DNA of 64,000 nucleotides from JAJDUF01 sp965214295 (GTDB taxonomy: Bacteria > Chloroflexota > UBA11872 > UBA12225 > JAJDUF01), in contig OZ243944.1 of NCBI GenBank assembly GCA_965214295.1, positions 3,038,001 through 3,102,000 on the forward strand, in the 5' to 3' direction. Below, in pieces: positions 34,480 through 43,000 of this stretch. Position 1 is the first letter of the stretch, and every line of letters starts with the position of its first letter. Both the position numbers and the translations under genes were made by a program. The notes beneath the pieces are model-generated. The model saw nothing but the letters and a program-made list of their open reading frames with translations, made no database searches and was not told where the DNA came from.

Positions 34480-34802
34480 ATGGCACCTCCATAACTTTGT
34501 AGTGCGGCGATAGGCAACCGTTTGGGGAAACGGCGGACGCAACAAGGCAGCAGGCCACGCAGCCTACCCCTATGACCTAGCGGCTACACCGCTTGTTTCG
34601 GCTGTGTGCCAGGCGGCCCCCCCTCACAAGGGGAGGTAAACCGGGAAAATCGGCGCAATGGGTGCTCGGAGGGGCACGGCATGCCGTGCCCCTCCCCCCT
34701 GGATCAAGTCCAGGGCCGGCGCTGGGTGCAAAGCGCGTGGGTACCCTCCAGCAACCAATACCTACGCCTGTCAGGAGAGAGCTGAGAGGTGAGGCCGGAG
34801 GC
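34480..34802. other. 323-bp gap with a 28-bp perfect palindrome
   Basis: No gene is supported. 34668-34695 is a perfect palindrome centred on GGCATGCC, with 14-nt half GGAGGGGCACGGCA. Next to it CTGGA and TCCAG form a small hairpin (about 34699-34713). Confidence 0.6.
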
Positions 34803-35045
34803 TCATTTCTCCGAGGATTGCTGCAGCAGCTTGCCTTGCCATTCCAGCTCGGACCGCAGTTGCCGCTGCTCCTCGCTCATCTCGGCGACCCGCGCCTCAA
34901 GGCGTGTTAGCCGCTCCTGTACGTCCGCTGGCAGGCTGGCCGCTTGCTGCTGGCGCTCTGTGGTCTTGTTCTTGACATAAATGCGGTACATCGCGCCAAC
35001 AGTGGTGGCAACAACGATCACAGCGACCATCGAGAATGGATCCAT
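34803..35045 (-). CDS. Small TM plus coiled-coil protein (paralog 2), PspB-like layout
   Basis: 80 residues: helix at about 4-22, a basic linker, then LPADVQERLTRLEARVAEM and EEQRQLRSELEWQGKLLQ. The last segment matches paralog 1 almost residue for residue. GGAGGAGGG precedes the ATG. PspB has the same size and order (TM helix then LxxL-type helix), so a membrane-stress or adaptor role is possible, but no PspA or PspC is present. Confidence 0.65.
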   Translation of the reverse strand: MDPFSMVAVIVVATTVGAMYRIYVKNKTTERQQQAASLPADVQERLTRLEARVAEMSEEQRQLRSELEWQGKLLQQSSEK

Positions 35046-35120
35046 GCGCCCTCCTCCACTAGAGCATTATGAGCCGCCGCGCCTTGCGGCCGCAACGGGT
35101 GCTGCGCTATGGTTGAGGCA

Positions 35121-35139
35121 GGTCGGGGTCAAGCCGACC
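35121..35139 (+). promoter_or_regulatory. Upstream hairpin that can pair with the PyrR hairpin
   Basis: GGTCGG and CCGACC form a 6-bp stem. The same AAGCCGACC occurs again at 35165-35173 inside the PyrR hairpin, so GGTCGG could pair with either copy. This creates two exclusive RNA structures in the pyr leader. Confidence 0.45.
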
Positions 35140-35166
35140 GGGTAACTCCCACCCTCGCACCTTTAA

Positions 35167-35191
35167 GCCGACCCTGTGAGGCGGCAAGGAG
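35167..35191 (+). promoter_or_regulatory. PyrR-binding RNA hairpin joined to an SD
   Basis: GCCG, a bulged A, CC, hexaloop CUGUGA, GG, CGGC forms a perfect stem with one bulge. The loop fits the CNGNGA consensus and the GAGG 3' side of known PyrR sites. AAGGAG (35186-35191) follows at once and lies seven bases before ATG 35199. PyrR bound with UMP would mask this SD, as proposed for actinobacterial pyr leaders. Confidence 0.7.
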
Positions 35192-35198
35192 CATAGAC

Positions 35199-35381
35199 AT
35201 GGTTCCGCTGCGTATGGCGCACGTCCCACTGCGTCTGTCGAGCGGCTATCACTCTCGACTGCGGCGCTCCGTTGCCTCATCCGAACGTGTCCTCACGCGC
35301 CGGCCAGGTAGGTGCGCCGGGGGCGAGCGGGCCAGGATCGCGTGCCCAAGTGACGAGGCGTTGAACGACGGTGATGACTGA
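35199..35381 (+). CDS. Leader ORF overlapping pyrR
   Basis: 60 codons from ATG 35199, with the best SD in the region (AAGGAG at seven bases). The product is Arg/Ser-rich and unlike any known protein. Its TGA (35379-35381) lies just inside pyrR, whose ATG is at 35374 in a different frame, so leader translation would carry ribosomes onto the weak pyrR start. I infer a regulatory, translationally coupled upstream ORF rather than a functional protein. Confidence 0.45.
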   Translation: MVPLRMAHVPLRLSSGYHSRLRRSVASSERVLTRRPGRCAGGERARIACPSDEALNDGDD

Positions 35382-35976
35382 GGGAGCAGCGCAACCGAAC
35401 GGCGTGCCCACTGCCACGCAGGACAGCGGCAAGGTGATCTTGCGTGCCGAGGACATCCGGCGCGCACTGGTCAGGATCGCCCATGAAATTCTGGAGCGGC
35501 ACCGCGGCGCCGCCGATCTCGTGCTGGTCGGTGTCGTAAGCCGCGGTGTGCCGCTCGCGCGCCGCTTGGCGCAGCACGTCGCAACTGTCGAGGGTGTCGA
35601 GGTGCCGGTAGGCGAGCTGGACGTGACCCTGCACCGGGACGACCTTGATCTGCGGGACGGCCGGCGGGCGATGCGCCGTTCGACCCTGCCCGTCAACGTC
35701 AGTGGACAGCGGGTCGTCATCGTTGACGACGTGCTCTACACGGGACGGAGCGTGCGCGCCGCCCTCGATGCGCTCATCGCCTATGGGCGTCCCAAGCAGA
35801 TCCAGCTGGCGGTGCTGGTTGATCGCGGGCACCGCGAGCTACCGCTGCGGGCGGACTACGTGGGCAAGAACTTGCCCACGGCCCGCGATGAGAGCGTGGA
35901 CGTACATGTGCTGGAGACCGACGGACGCGACGCGGTGATACTGCGCCCAGGACGACGCGATCCGGTAGAGCCGTAG
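35374..35976 (+). CDS. pyrR: PyrR bifunctional pyr operon regulator/uracil phosphoribosyltransferase
   Basis: 200 residues. The PRPP loop VVIVDDVLYTGRS is at 114-126, and LVGVVSRGVPLARRL and ELDVTLHRDDL are typical PyrR segments. PyrR senses UMP, binds the pyr mRNA leader and can make UMP from uracil and PRPP. It has an extra ~18-residue N-terminus. The start lacks a good SD (GTG 35371 and ATG 35374 both possible) and overlaps the leader ORF. First gene of pyrR-pyrB-pyrC-carA-carB. Confidence 0.92.
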   Translation: MTEGAAQPNGVPTATQDSGKVILRAEDIRRALVRIAHEILERHRGAADLVLVGVVSRGVPLARRLAQHVATVEGVEVPVGELDVTLHRDDLDLRDGRRAMRRSTLPVNVSGQRVVIVDDVLYTGRSVRAALDALIAYGRPKQIQLAVLVDRGHRELPLRADYVGKNLPTARDESVDVHVLETDGRDAVILRPGRRDPVEP

Positions 35977-36020
35977 CGAGGATGGGCCAGGGTGTACCCG
36001 AGCTAGGAAGGGGCGAGGCG

Positions 36021-37331
36021 ATGACATTGCGGCGCAAGCATGTGCTCGATCTGGACGACTTCACGGCCGATGAGATCAGCGCGGTGCTCGACACGGCCGA
36101 GGCGATGAGTGACGTACTGGCGCGTCCCGTCAAGCGGGTACCCGCTTTGCGCGGCACGACCATCGTCAACTGCTTCTACGAGTCCAGCACCCGCACGCGC
36201 GTCTCGTTCGAGCTGGCAGCCAAGAATCTGAGCGCCGATGTGGTTAACATCACGGCCTCGGGATCCAGCGTAGACAAAGGCGAATCGCTCGTAGACACGT
36301 CGCGTACCCTACAAGCACTGGGCGCCGATATGGTCGTTATCCGTCATCCGTCCTCCGGCGCCCCCTACGTCGTGAGCCAGCACGTCGCAGCACGGGTCAT
36401 CAACGCTGGCGACGGGTGGCACGCACACCCCTCGCAGGCACTCCTCGACCTGTTCACGGTGCGCCGGCACCTCGGCGACCTAGCCGGTCTGAAGCTGGTG
36501 ATCGTCGGTGACATCCTGCACAGCCGCGTGGCGCGCTCCAACCTCTGGGGATTTACGCGGATGGGCGCGGACGTGACCCTGTGTGGCCCGCCAACGCTCG
36601 TGCCGCACGCGCTCGTCGCGGCCATCGCCGGGCAGCCGGCGCGCCAGCCATCCAGTCTCGCCCGCGCTGCGACCATCGGTGACGTGCCAGGCGCGCACGA
36701 TGGTGGGAGGGGTGGTGCGCGCCTGGCGTCGTCAGGGGAACACAACGGCGTCGGCGTCAACGGCGCCTCCGTTCAGCCGCCCAACGGCTCCGCGGGCAGC
36801 CCCGCGACAGCAACATCGGGCGCCGGACAGCCGGCGGCGGCCGTCGCTACGGCGGTGCGGGCAGCCCCCCAAGCAGCCGCGATCAGGCGCAGCCCTCAGG
36901 GCCAGCCCGGGGCAGTAGCTCCGGCCCCGACTCCCCGGGGCCGGGTGCGTATTACCTACGACCTGGACGAGGCGCTCGCTGACACCGACGTAGTGATGGC
37001 GCTGCGTCTCCAGAAGGAACGGCAGACGGCCGGGCTGCTGCCGACGCTGCGCGAGTACAGCCAACGTTACGGTCTCACCACAGACCGCATCAAGATGGCA
37101 AGACACCATGCGTTGGTCATGCACCCGGGGCCGATGAACGAGGGAATCGAGATCACGCCCGAGGTCGCGCAAGGTCCGCAGTCGGTGATCGAGGAGCAGG
37201 TGCAGAACGGCCTCGCGGTGCGGATGGCGCTCCTGTACCTCCTGGCCGGTGGTCAGGCGACGACACCGGAGCCGCAGGTTGACCTTGCCAAGCCGACCGC
37301 TCTAGCGCGTCAGGGAGGTCAGGTCGGGTGA
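36021..37331 (+). CDS. pyrB: Aspartate carbamoyltransferase with a ~105-residue insertion
   Basis: 436 residues versus about 310 usual. Catalytic motifs are intact: STRTR (56-60), HPSQALLD (136-143), QKERQ (331-335) and MHPGPMNEG near 367-375. Between residues ~202 and ~307, just after the Asp-domain strand TLCGPPTLVPHAL, lies a low-complexity Ala/Gly/Ser/Pro stretch not found in the family. It includes PGAHDGGRGGARL from the palindrome at 36686-36727. It catalyses carbamoyl phosphate plus aspartate to carbamoyl aspartate. ATG follows AGGAAGG. It overlaps pyrC by GTGA. Confidence 0.9.
   Translation: MTLRRKHVLDLDDFTADEISAVLDTAEAMSDVLARPVKRVPALRGTTIVNCFYESSTRTRVSFELAAKNLSADVVNITASGSSVDKGESLVDTSRTLQALGADMVVIRHPSSGAPYVVSQHVAARVINAGDGWHAHPSQALLDLFTVRRHLGDLAGLKLVIVGDILHSRVARSNLWGFTRMGADVTLCGPPTLVPHALVAAIAGQPARQPSSLARAATIGDVPGAHDGGRGGARLASSGEHNGVGVNGASVQPPNGSAGSPATATSGAGQPAAAVATAVRAAPQAAAIRRSPQGQPGAVAPAPTPRGRVRITYDLDEALADTDVVMALRLQKERQTAGLLPTLREYSQRYGLTTDRIKMARHHALVMHPGPMNEGIEITPEVAQGPQSVIEEQVQNGLAVRMALLYLLAGGQATTPEPQVDLAKPTALARQGGQVG
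36686..36727. repeat. In-frame hairpin element inside pyrB
   Basis: Perfect 13-bp arms GCCAGGCGCGCAC and GTGCGCGCCTGGC around a 16-nt loop that on the minus strand reads CACCCCTCCCACCATC. The identical 16 nt occur in the hairpin at 46940-46978, while the arms differ. Confidence 0.8.
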
Positions 37332-38689
37332 GCGCCGGGCTGCGCCCAGTCCTCATTCGCGGCGGTCGGGTCATTGACCCCTCCCAATCGCTCGATCAAG
37401 TCGGTGATGTTCTGCTGCGCGACGGCGTGGTCGCCGCTGTCGGCCCCAATCTCGCAGCCGATACCGGGGCGGTGTCCGGCACAGGCGAGGCCGACATTAT
37501 CGAGGCCACTGGGCTTGTCGTCTGCCCGGGGTTCATTGATCTCCACTGCCACCTGCGCGAGCCAGGGTACGAGGACAAAGAGACGATTGCCACGGGCACC
37601 GCGGCCGCGGCCGCCGGTGGCTTCACGACGGTCTGCTGTATGCCCAACACGCTGCCGGTGTTGGACACGGCGCCGACCCTGGAAGCGCTTAAGCGCACGG
37701 TGGCGGCGGAGGGCGCCGTGCGCGTGTATCCCATCGCCGCCATCACCCGCGCACAGGCCGGCCGCGAGCTAGTCGAGATGGTTGAGCTGGCCGAGACGGG
37801 CGCGGTGGGGTTCTCCGATGACGGCTTTTGTGTCACCGACAGCGGAGTCATGCGCCGGGCGCTGGAGTACAGCTTGCTCGTCCGCCGGCCCATCATCCAA
37901 CACGCCGAGGACCCGGCGCTCTCGCACCACGGGGTCATGCATGAAGGGCCGGTGAGCGCCCGGCTCGGTTTGCCGGGCTGGCCCCGGCCGGCGGAGGAGG
38001 TCATCGTCGCCCGTGACCTGGCCTTGGCTGAGATTACGGGGGCACACGTCCACGTGGCTCACGTCAGCAGCGCCGGCAGCGTGGACTTGGTCCGCCGGGC
38101 CAAAGCGCGTGGTATCCACGTCACCGCCGAGGTGACACCGCACCATCTGACGCTGACCGATGACTTGGTGGCCGGCCACTGGTGGTCGGCCACGGCGAGC
38201 CTGCCCCCCTTCGACACGCGCACGAAAGTCAACCCGCCCCTGCGTCCGCGCGAGGATGTAGACGCGCTCATCGTCGGGCTACGTGACGGGACGATTGACG
38301 CCATTGCGACCGACCACGCCCCGCATAGCACCGCCGACAAGGAGTGCGAATACGATCAGGCGGCCTTCGGTATCTCGGTGCTGGAGACGGCGCTGGGGAG
38401 CGTCATGAGCCTAGTTCAAGCGGAGCAGCTGTCGTTGGTGCGGGCCATCGAGGCGCTGACGAGCGGCCCGGCCCGGGTCTTCGGACTGGCCGGCGGCTCG
38501 CTGGCGGTCGGCGCTGCTGCCGATGTGACCGTATTCGACCCGGAGCGCGAGTGGTGCGTAGACACGAGCCGCTTCCGATCCCTGGGGCGCAACACGCCCC
38601 TCGCCGGGGTCTTCCTGACTGGCCAGGTGACGCACACTTTCGTCGGTGGCGAAACGCAGTACCGGCTGGAGGAAGAGGTGGCGCCGTGA
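37328..38689 (+). CDS. pyrC: Dihydroorotase
   Basis: 453 residues, class I dihydroorotase. The metal-binding DLHCHLREPG is at about 71-80, and further ligands appear in IIQHAED, VHVAHVSSAG and ATDHAPHS. It closes carbamoyl aspartate to dihydroorotate. GTG start overlapping the pyrB stop; its own TGA overlaps the carA GTG. No inserted repeat is seen in this gene, unlike its two neighbours. Confidence 0.93.
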   Translation: MSAGLRPVLIRGGRVIDPSQSLDQVGDVLLRDGVVAAVGPNLAADTGAVSGTGEADIIEATGLVVCPGFIDLHCHLREPGYEDKETIATGTAAAAAGGFTTVCCMPNTLPVLDTAPTLEALKRTVAAEGAVRVYPIAAITRAQAGRELVEMVELAETGAVGFSDDGFCVTDSGVMRRALEYSLLVRRPIIQHAEDPALSHHGVMHEGPVSARLGLPGWPRPAEEVIVARDLALAEITGAHVHVAHVSSAGSVDLVRRAKARGIHVTAEVTPHHLTLTDDLVAGHWWSATASLPPFDTRTKVNPPLRPREDVDALIVGLRDGTIDAIATDHAPHSTADKECEYDQAAFGISVLETALGSVMSLVQAEQLSLVRAIEALTSGPARVFGLAGGSLAVGAAADVTVFDPEREWCVDTSRFRSLGRNTPLAGVFLTGQVTHTFVGGETQYRLEEEVAP

Positions 38690-40032
38690 CCGGCGGCTCA
38701 GAGGCGCCACCTCCTGATGCCCTCATCCCGGCCCTCTCCCAGGGGGAGAGGGGGAGTCCCTACATCTTGGCGCTCGAAGACGGCTACACGGCCTTTGGCT
38801 ACGGCATCCCCGCCGGCGACGGTAGCTCCTCCTCGTCCCGTCACAACTCATCATCATCCTGTCACTCCCACGAAAGCGGGAGTCCACTAGTGGCGGCCGG
38901 GGAGTTGGTCTTTACGACAGCCATGACCGGCTATCAGGAGACTTGCACCGACCCTTCCTATCGTGGTCAGCTTGTCGTGCTGACCTATCCGCTCATCAAC
39001 AACTACGGCGTAGCCGGCGGCGATGCCGAGTCGCGGCAGCCGTGGTTGGCGGGCCTGATCGTGCGCGAGTACTGCCCGGCACCCAGCCATTGGCGCGCCG
39101 AGGGTGGGCTGGCCGAATATCTGGCAGCCCAGGGTATCCCGCTGGTCGAGGGGTTCGATACGCGGGCGCTGACCCGCCACCTGCGGACCTATGGTGCCCG
39201 GCGCGCGCAGCTGGTCCCGGCCGATGAACACCTTGCCACGGCGGCAAGACGCGATCCCGCCGCTTGGCTACGGGGCACCACGCCCGGCGCCGCTGAAGCC
39301 GGCGCGGCGCTGGCAGCGGCGGCGCAACGGGTCATCCCGCTCTCCGAGCAAGACTTGGTAGGGCAAGTCACGATCCCGGAGGCAGCGACGTTCGCCGATA
39401 CCTCGTGGGACGGGTGGCCGGAGCCACGCCGGGCTACAAAGCAGCACCGGGTCGTGCTGGTGGACTGCGGGATCAAGAACAACTTGCCGCGGTCATTGGC
39501 GCGGCGCGGTCTGGAGCCGGTGCTCGTGCCCTATGCGACGTCTGCCGAGGAGATCATGGCGCTGGAGCCGGATGGCGTGCTGGTCGGCAACGGCCCCGGC
39601 GACCCGGAGGTCGTCGAAGCCACTATCGAGACCCTACGGACGCTCATCGCCCCCCGAGGCCCGGTCGTGCGCGACCGGCTACCACTCATCGGTGTCTGCC
39701 TGGGCCATCAGCTCCTAGGTCTCGCGGCGGGCGCCACCACCAGCCGGCTGAAGTTCGGGCACCGCGGCGCCAACCATCCCGTACTCGACAAGCGCACCGG
39801 ACGAGTCCATATCACGTCGCAGAATCACGGCTTTCAAGTAGATAGCGATTCCTTGCCCCCCGACAGCGGCTTTTCCGTCAGCCACGTCAACCTCAATGAC
39901 GGATCCGCCGAAGGGCTGCGGCACCGCGAGCTACCGATCTTCTCGGTGCAGTACCACCCGGAGGCATCGCCCGGCCCGCAGGACAACCAGTATCTCTTCA
40001 ACGAATTCATGGACTTGATGGAGCAGCGGTGA
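38686..40032 (+). CDS. carA: Carbamoyl-phosphate synthase small subunit, carrying two repeat insertions
   Basis: 448 residues versus about 370 usual. Glutaminase residues are C338 (GVCLGHQ), H424 and E426 (YHPEAS). Two N-terminal stretches are foreign: PDALIPALSQGERGS (10-24), from a CTCTCCC/GGGAGAG palindrome, and about residues 46-67, including CHSHESGSP from a REP-like hairpin, placed between AFGYGIPAG and LVAAGELVFTTAMTGYQE. Both keep frame. The protein supplies ammonia to CarB. GTG start overlaps pyrC; carB starts ten bases later. Confidence 0.92.
   Translation: MTGGSEAPPPDALIPALSQGERGSPYILALEDGYTAFGYGIPAGDGSSSSSRHNSSSSCHSHESGSPLVAAGELVFTTAMTGYQETCTDPSYRGQLVVLTYPLINNYGVAGGDAESRQPWLAGLIVREYCPAPSHWRAEGGLAEYLAAQGIPLVEGFDTRALTRHLRTYGARRAQLVPADEHLATAARRDPAAWLRGTTPGAAEAGAALAAAAQRVIPLSEQDLVGQVTIPEAATFADTSWDGWPEPRRATKQHRVVLVDCGIKNNLPRSLARRGLEPVLVPYATSAEEIMALEPDGVLVGNGPGDPEVVEATIETLRTLIAPRGPVVRDRLPLIGVCLGHQLLGLAAGATTSRLKFGHRGANHPVLDKRTGRVHITSQNHGFQVDSDSLPPDSGFSVSHVNLNDGSAEGLRHRELPIFSVQYHPEASPGPQDNQYLFNEFMDLMEQR
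38713..38755. repeat. Palindrome inside carA, CCCTCTCCC family
   Basis: CCCTCATCCCGGCCCTCTCC pairs across a short loop with GGGGAGAGGG. Related palindromes occur at 24396 and 24476. Here it is translated as ALIPALSQGERG. Confidence 0.65.
38861..38885. repeat. REP-like palindrome inside carA
   Basis: GTCACTCCCAC, GAAA, GCGGGAGTCC; one arm mismatch. It is translated as CHSHESGSP, the same frame as copies in the glycosyltransferases. Confidence 0.8.
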
Positions 40033-40042
40033 GCTGGAAACC

Positions 40043-43000
40043 ATGACTAAGGATCGCTACCGACCGCAAAAGGTGCTCATCCTCGGCTCCGGCCCGATTG
40101 TGATCGGACAGGCCGCTGAGTTCGACTACGCCGGCACGCAAGCCTGTAAGGCGATGCGTGAGGAGGGCGTCACCTCGGTGCTGGTCAACTCGAACCCGGC
40201 CACGATCATGACCGATGAGGACATCGCCGACGTCGTGTATATCGAGCCGCTGACGGTGCCGGTCGTGGAACGCATCATCGCGCAGGAGCGCCCCGACGGC
40301 TTGCTGCCTACACTCGGCGGGCAGACCGGTCTCAACCTGGCCGTGGACCTCGCCGCAGCCGGTGTGCTGGAGCGGTATGGGGTGCGACTGCTCGGCACCC
40401 CGCTGGACACCATTCGGCGCGCCGAAGACCGCGATCTGTTCCGCGGGTTGATGCAAGAGATCGGCGAGCCAGTGCCGGAGAGTGTGATCGTCACCTCGGT
40501 AAGCGAGGCCCAGGCATTTGCCCGGCAGATCGGCTTTCCGCTCATCATCCGGCCGGCCTATACGCTCGGCGGCACCGGCGGCGGCGTAGCGCACGACTGG
40601 GACGACTTCGCCACCGTCGTCGAGCGGGGCCTGCATGCCAGCCCGATTGGGCAGGTGCTAGTCGAACGGTCGCTGATCGGCTGGAAAGAGATCGAGTACG
40701 AGGTGATGCGCGACCGCGCAGACAACTGCATCACCGTCTGCAATATGGAGAACTTCGACCCGATGGGGGTGCATACCGGCGACTCCATCGTGGTCGCGCC
40801 GAGCCAGACGCTCTCGGACAAGGAATACCAGATGCTCCGCTCGGCTTCGCTCAAGATCATCCGGGCGTTGGGCATCGAGGGCGGCTGCAACATCCAGTTT
40901 GCACTGAACCCCCGTGCGTTCGCGTACCGGGTGATCGAGGTCAATCCGCGCGTCTCGCGCTCTTCGGCGCTGGCCTCCAAGGCCACCGGCTATCCGATTG
41001 CGCGGGTGGCGGGGAAAATCGCGGTCGGCAAGACACTCGACCAGATACCCAATGCCGTCACCGGCCAGACGACGGCAGCTTTCGAGCCGGCGCTGGACTA
41101 CATCGTGGTCAAGATTCCGCGCTGGCCGTTCGACAAGTTCCCCGGCGGCGACCGGATTCTCGGCACGCAGATGAAGGCTACCGGCGAGGTGATGGCGATA
41201 GACCGCACCTTCGAGGCCGCGCTCCAGAAAGCGGTCCGCGCGCTCGAAATGGGCGGGCGTGCCCTGCTCTGGGAGGCGCCGACCTGGCAGCAGCGTGATG
41301 CCCCGGCAGACGGCGACGATCCGGGCATGACGGACATCTGGCGCCACGTCGAGCAGCCACACGATCTGCGGCTCTGGGCACTCATGGCGGCCTTGCGCCG
41401 CGAGGTCAGCGTAGACGAGCTGGCGGAGCGCACGGCCATTGACCGCTGGTTTCTCCGTGGCTTGGAGCGCATCTACCGGATGGAGCGGCGGCTGCTCGCC
41501 GAAGACCTGACCCCGGCCTTGCTCTGGGAGGCAAAGCGCCTCGGGTTCTCCGACACGCACCTCGGCACCTTGGCCGACCGCCTGCCCGAACAGGTGCGGA
41601 CGCTGCGCCAGGAGTGGGGTATTCGACCCGTCTTCAAGATGGTAGATACCTGCGCGGCCGAGTTCGCCGCCCAGACGCCGTACTTCTACAGCAGCTATGA
41701 GCTGGAAAACGAAGCAGCGCCACCCGCCGGCCAGACTGGTGACGCACGTAGGCCGCTCGATAAGGGACTGGTCAAGGCCGTTCAGGCCACCCGGTCAGCG
41801 GCGGTGATCGGGTCCGGCCCCATCCGCATTGGCCAGGGTATCGAGTTCGACTATTGCTCGGTGCATTCGGCCTGGGCGCTCCAGGACGCCGGAGTGCGGA
41901 GCATCATGCTGAACTCCAACCCGGAGACCGTCAGCACCGACTTCGATACCTCCGACCGGCTCTACTTCGAAAGCCTCGACGAGGAGAGCGTGCAAGAAAT
42001 CCTGGCCAACGAAGGCTGGCCGCCGGTAGTGGTGCAGTTCGGCGGTCAGACAGCCATCAATCTCGCCGAGCCGCTGGCCAAGACCAACGTCGGGGCACAG
42101 CATGCTGCGCCCGTCGAAATTCTCGGCTCGTCCGTGACCACCATCGACCTCGCCGAGGATCGCAAGAAGTTCGAGTTGTTCCTGGATCGGCTCGGCATCC
42201 CCCAGCCGCCCGGGTCCGGCGTGTCGTCGGTCGAGGACGCGCTGGCGGTGGCCAACCTGATCGGCTATCCCGTGCTGGTGCGGCCCTCCTACGTGTTGGG
42301 CGGCCGGGCGATGGAGATTGTCAATACGCCCGACGACCTGCGGCGCTTTGCCACGGCCCTGCTCGCGCAGGATCAACGCTATCCGGTCCTGATTGACAAG
42401 TACCTCCAGGGACGTGAGGTCGAGGTTGATGCGATCTGCGACGGTACCGATACTTTGATCCCCGGTATCATGGAGCACATCGAGCGAGCCGGTGTTCATT
42501 CCGGCGACAGCTTTGCCGTCTATCCACCCATCCACCTCACCGCGCCCGACGTCGAGCGCATCTTCGACTACACGACCCGTATCTGCGCCGGCTTGGAGGC
42601 GCGCGGTCTCATCAATATCCAATACGTGGTGTATCAAGGTGAGGTGTACGTGCTGGAGGTCAACCCGCGTAGCTCGCGGACGGTGCCGTTCCTGAGCAAA
42701 GTGACCGGCGTGCCGATGGTCCGCTTGGCAACCCAGGTCATGCTCGGCCGGTGCCTGGCCGACCTCGGCTCCGGCACCGGGCTATGGCCGGCGCGGCCGC
42801 TGGTGGCAGTCAAGGCACCAGTGTTCTCGATGGCCAAGCTGGTCGGCGTAGACACCTTCCTGGGGCCGGAGATGAAGTCTACCGGCGAAGTGATGGGCGT
42901 GGACAGCGCCTTTGCACCAGCCTTACGCAAGGCCATGATGGCCGCCGGCGTCTCCCTCCCACCAGCAGGCGGCGTGCTCCTCTCCATCGCCGACCGCGAC

